A stretch of 6,268 bases of DNA. It comes from Planctomycetaceae bacterium. Lineage in GTDB: Bacteria > Planctomycetota > Planctomycetia > Pirellulales > UBA1268. A program made the translations under genes and the position numbers. The stretch covers positions 1 through 6,268 of the forward strand of contig CANGGC010000170.1 of NCBI GenBank assembly GCA_947453125.1. Direction: 5' to 3'. Below the pieces are notes generated by a model, which saw only the letters and a list, made by a program, of their open reading frames with translations, did not search any database and was not told the origin of the DNA. The stretch's first letter is position 1. Every line of letters begins with the position of its first letter. Positions 5,811 through 6,268 of this stretch are shown in pieces.

Positions 5811-6268
5811 TCACCCCCGCAATACCGCCCCGCACTCCCGGCCACACGAGGCCACGATTGCCTCGACGAGCCGCTTCGATTCGTCGCTCGAGATCGTGCC
5901 GGTCTGACTGCGGAAGCGGAGCCCCACGACGAGGCTCTTCTTCCCCGCTCCAAGCCGCTCCGCGTCTTCCCAGACCTGCTCCAGGGAGAGCGACTCGAGC
6001 ATTCTATCCGCCCCAGAAGCCCCGCGGATCGCCCGCTCGACATCCGCCCATGGGCGTCCCTGATCGATGACGAAATTGAGATTCCGCTGCACCGCCGGAA
6101 ACTCACTCGGCGGCACGAGCTTCCGCGGCTGACTGCCGCTGATTTCGAGGAGATCGAGCCGCAGCTCCGCCGCCGACACCGGCCCTTCGTGGCCGTATCG
6201 GGCCAGCACCCCGTCCGCCACCTCGCCGACGACGCCGACGCGGACCGGCTCCGCTTGGGCCCGCTCGA
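5811..6268 (-). CDS. pheT: Phenylalanyl-tRNA synthetase beta subunit, C-terminal part (partial at window edge)
   Basis: The product is the beta chain of the heterotetrameric (alpha2-beta2) synthetase that charges tRNA-Phe in the cytoplasm. Only about the last 152 residues are in the window; the frame stays open through base 6268, so the 5' end lies outside. The first visible part (RVGVVGEVADGVLARYG, then VSAAELRLDLLEI) is the end of the catalytic-like core, where the VGxxGEV strand and AAELxLD block are conserved. It is followed by the complete ferredoxin-fold anticodon-binding domain. That domain begins PPSEFPAVQRNLNFVIDQG, continues through PWADVERAIR and GAGKKSLVVGLRFRS, and ends CGRECGAVLRG at the TGA. 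The ending is intact, with no truncation. A GTG at 6221 is in frame but lies inside the conserved core and is not a true start. As a housekeeping gene with the same GC-rich composition as its left neighbours, it marks a chromosomal location for the glycan genes. Confidence 0.93.
   Translation of the reverse strand, partial: ERAQAEPVRVGVVGEVADGVLARYGHEGPVSAAELRLDLLEISGSQPRKLVPPSEFPAVQRNLNFVIDQGRPWADVERAIRGASGADRMLESLSLEQVWEDAERLGAGKKSLVVGLRFRSQTGTISSDESKRLVEAIVASCGRECGAVLRG

Noticed and set aside
5811..6221. A separate small gene of 136 codons starting at the GTG at 6221.
   Set aside because: The sequence is the conserved C-terminus of PheT, and the frame remains open to the window edge with PheT-like residues upstream of that codon.

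Overview
The window carries six protein-coding genes: one housekeeping gene fragment at the right edge and five genes typical of a surface- or exopolysaccharide biosynthesis locus. I see no RNA genes, CRISPR arrays, insertion sequences or toxin-antitoxin pairs. The organism is a Gram-negative-like bacterium of moderate to high GC. The C-terminal wording of the phenylalanyl-tRNA synthetase beta chain and the scattered, loosely spaced gene order suggest Planctomycetota, but this is inference from memory of the family and not a search result.

Layout, left to right. At 24-1151 (+) is a SAM-dependent methyltransferase-like protein of the macrocin/sugar O-methyltransferase type with altered active-site residues. 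At 1255-2280 (-), convergent with it, is an uncharacterised protein that looks like a GT-B-fold transferase of polysaccharide loci. A 462-bp divergent intergenic region (2281-2742) follows; it holds two short inverted repeats, a T-tract and a candidate -10 box. At 2743-3648 (+) is a clear GT8 glycosyltransferase (LgtC/GspA-like). Convergent with it, 28 bp away, is a GT2 glycosyltransferase (3677-4483, -) whose usual DxD motif is replaced by SSHS. Upstream of that on the same strand is an exostosin-like/GT-B-like glycosyltransferase (4626-5753, -). The right edge (5811-6268, -) is the C-terminal part of pheT, including its complete ferredoxin-fold anticodon-binding domain.

How the genes may work together: the three recognisable glycosyltransferases, the probable fourth transferase and the methyltransferase would assemble and decorate a cell-surface glycan. 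The three leftward genes at the right (pheT, the exostosin-like enzyme, GT2) lie head to tail. The GT2 and exostosin-like genes could be transcribed together, possibly behind pheT. The left two genes read visibly AT-richer than the rest, so the locus looks like a mosaic, with a composition change near the 2281-2742 gap. I find no evidence for a wholly new system; the most unusual points are the missing canonical catalytic residues in two enzymes and the unassigned transferase-like family.
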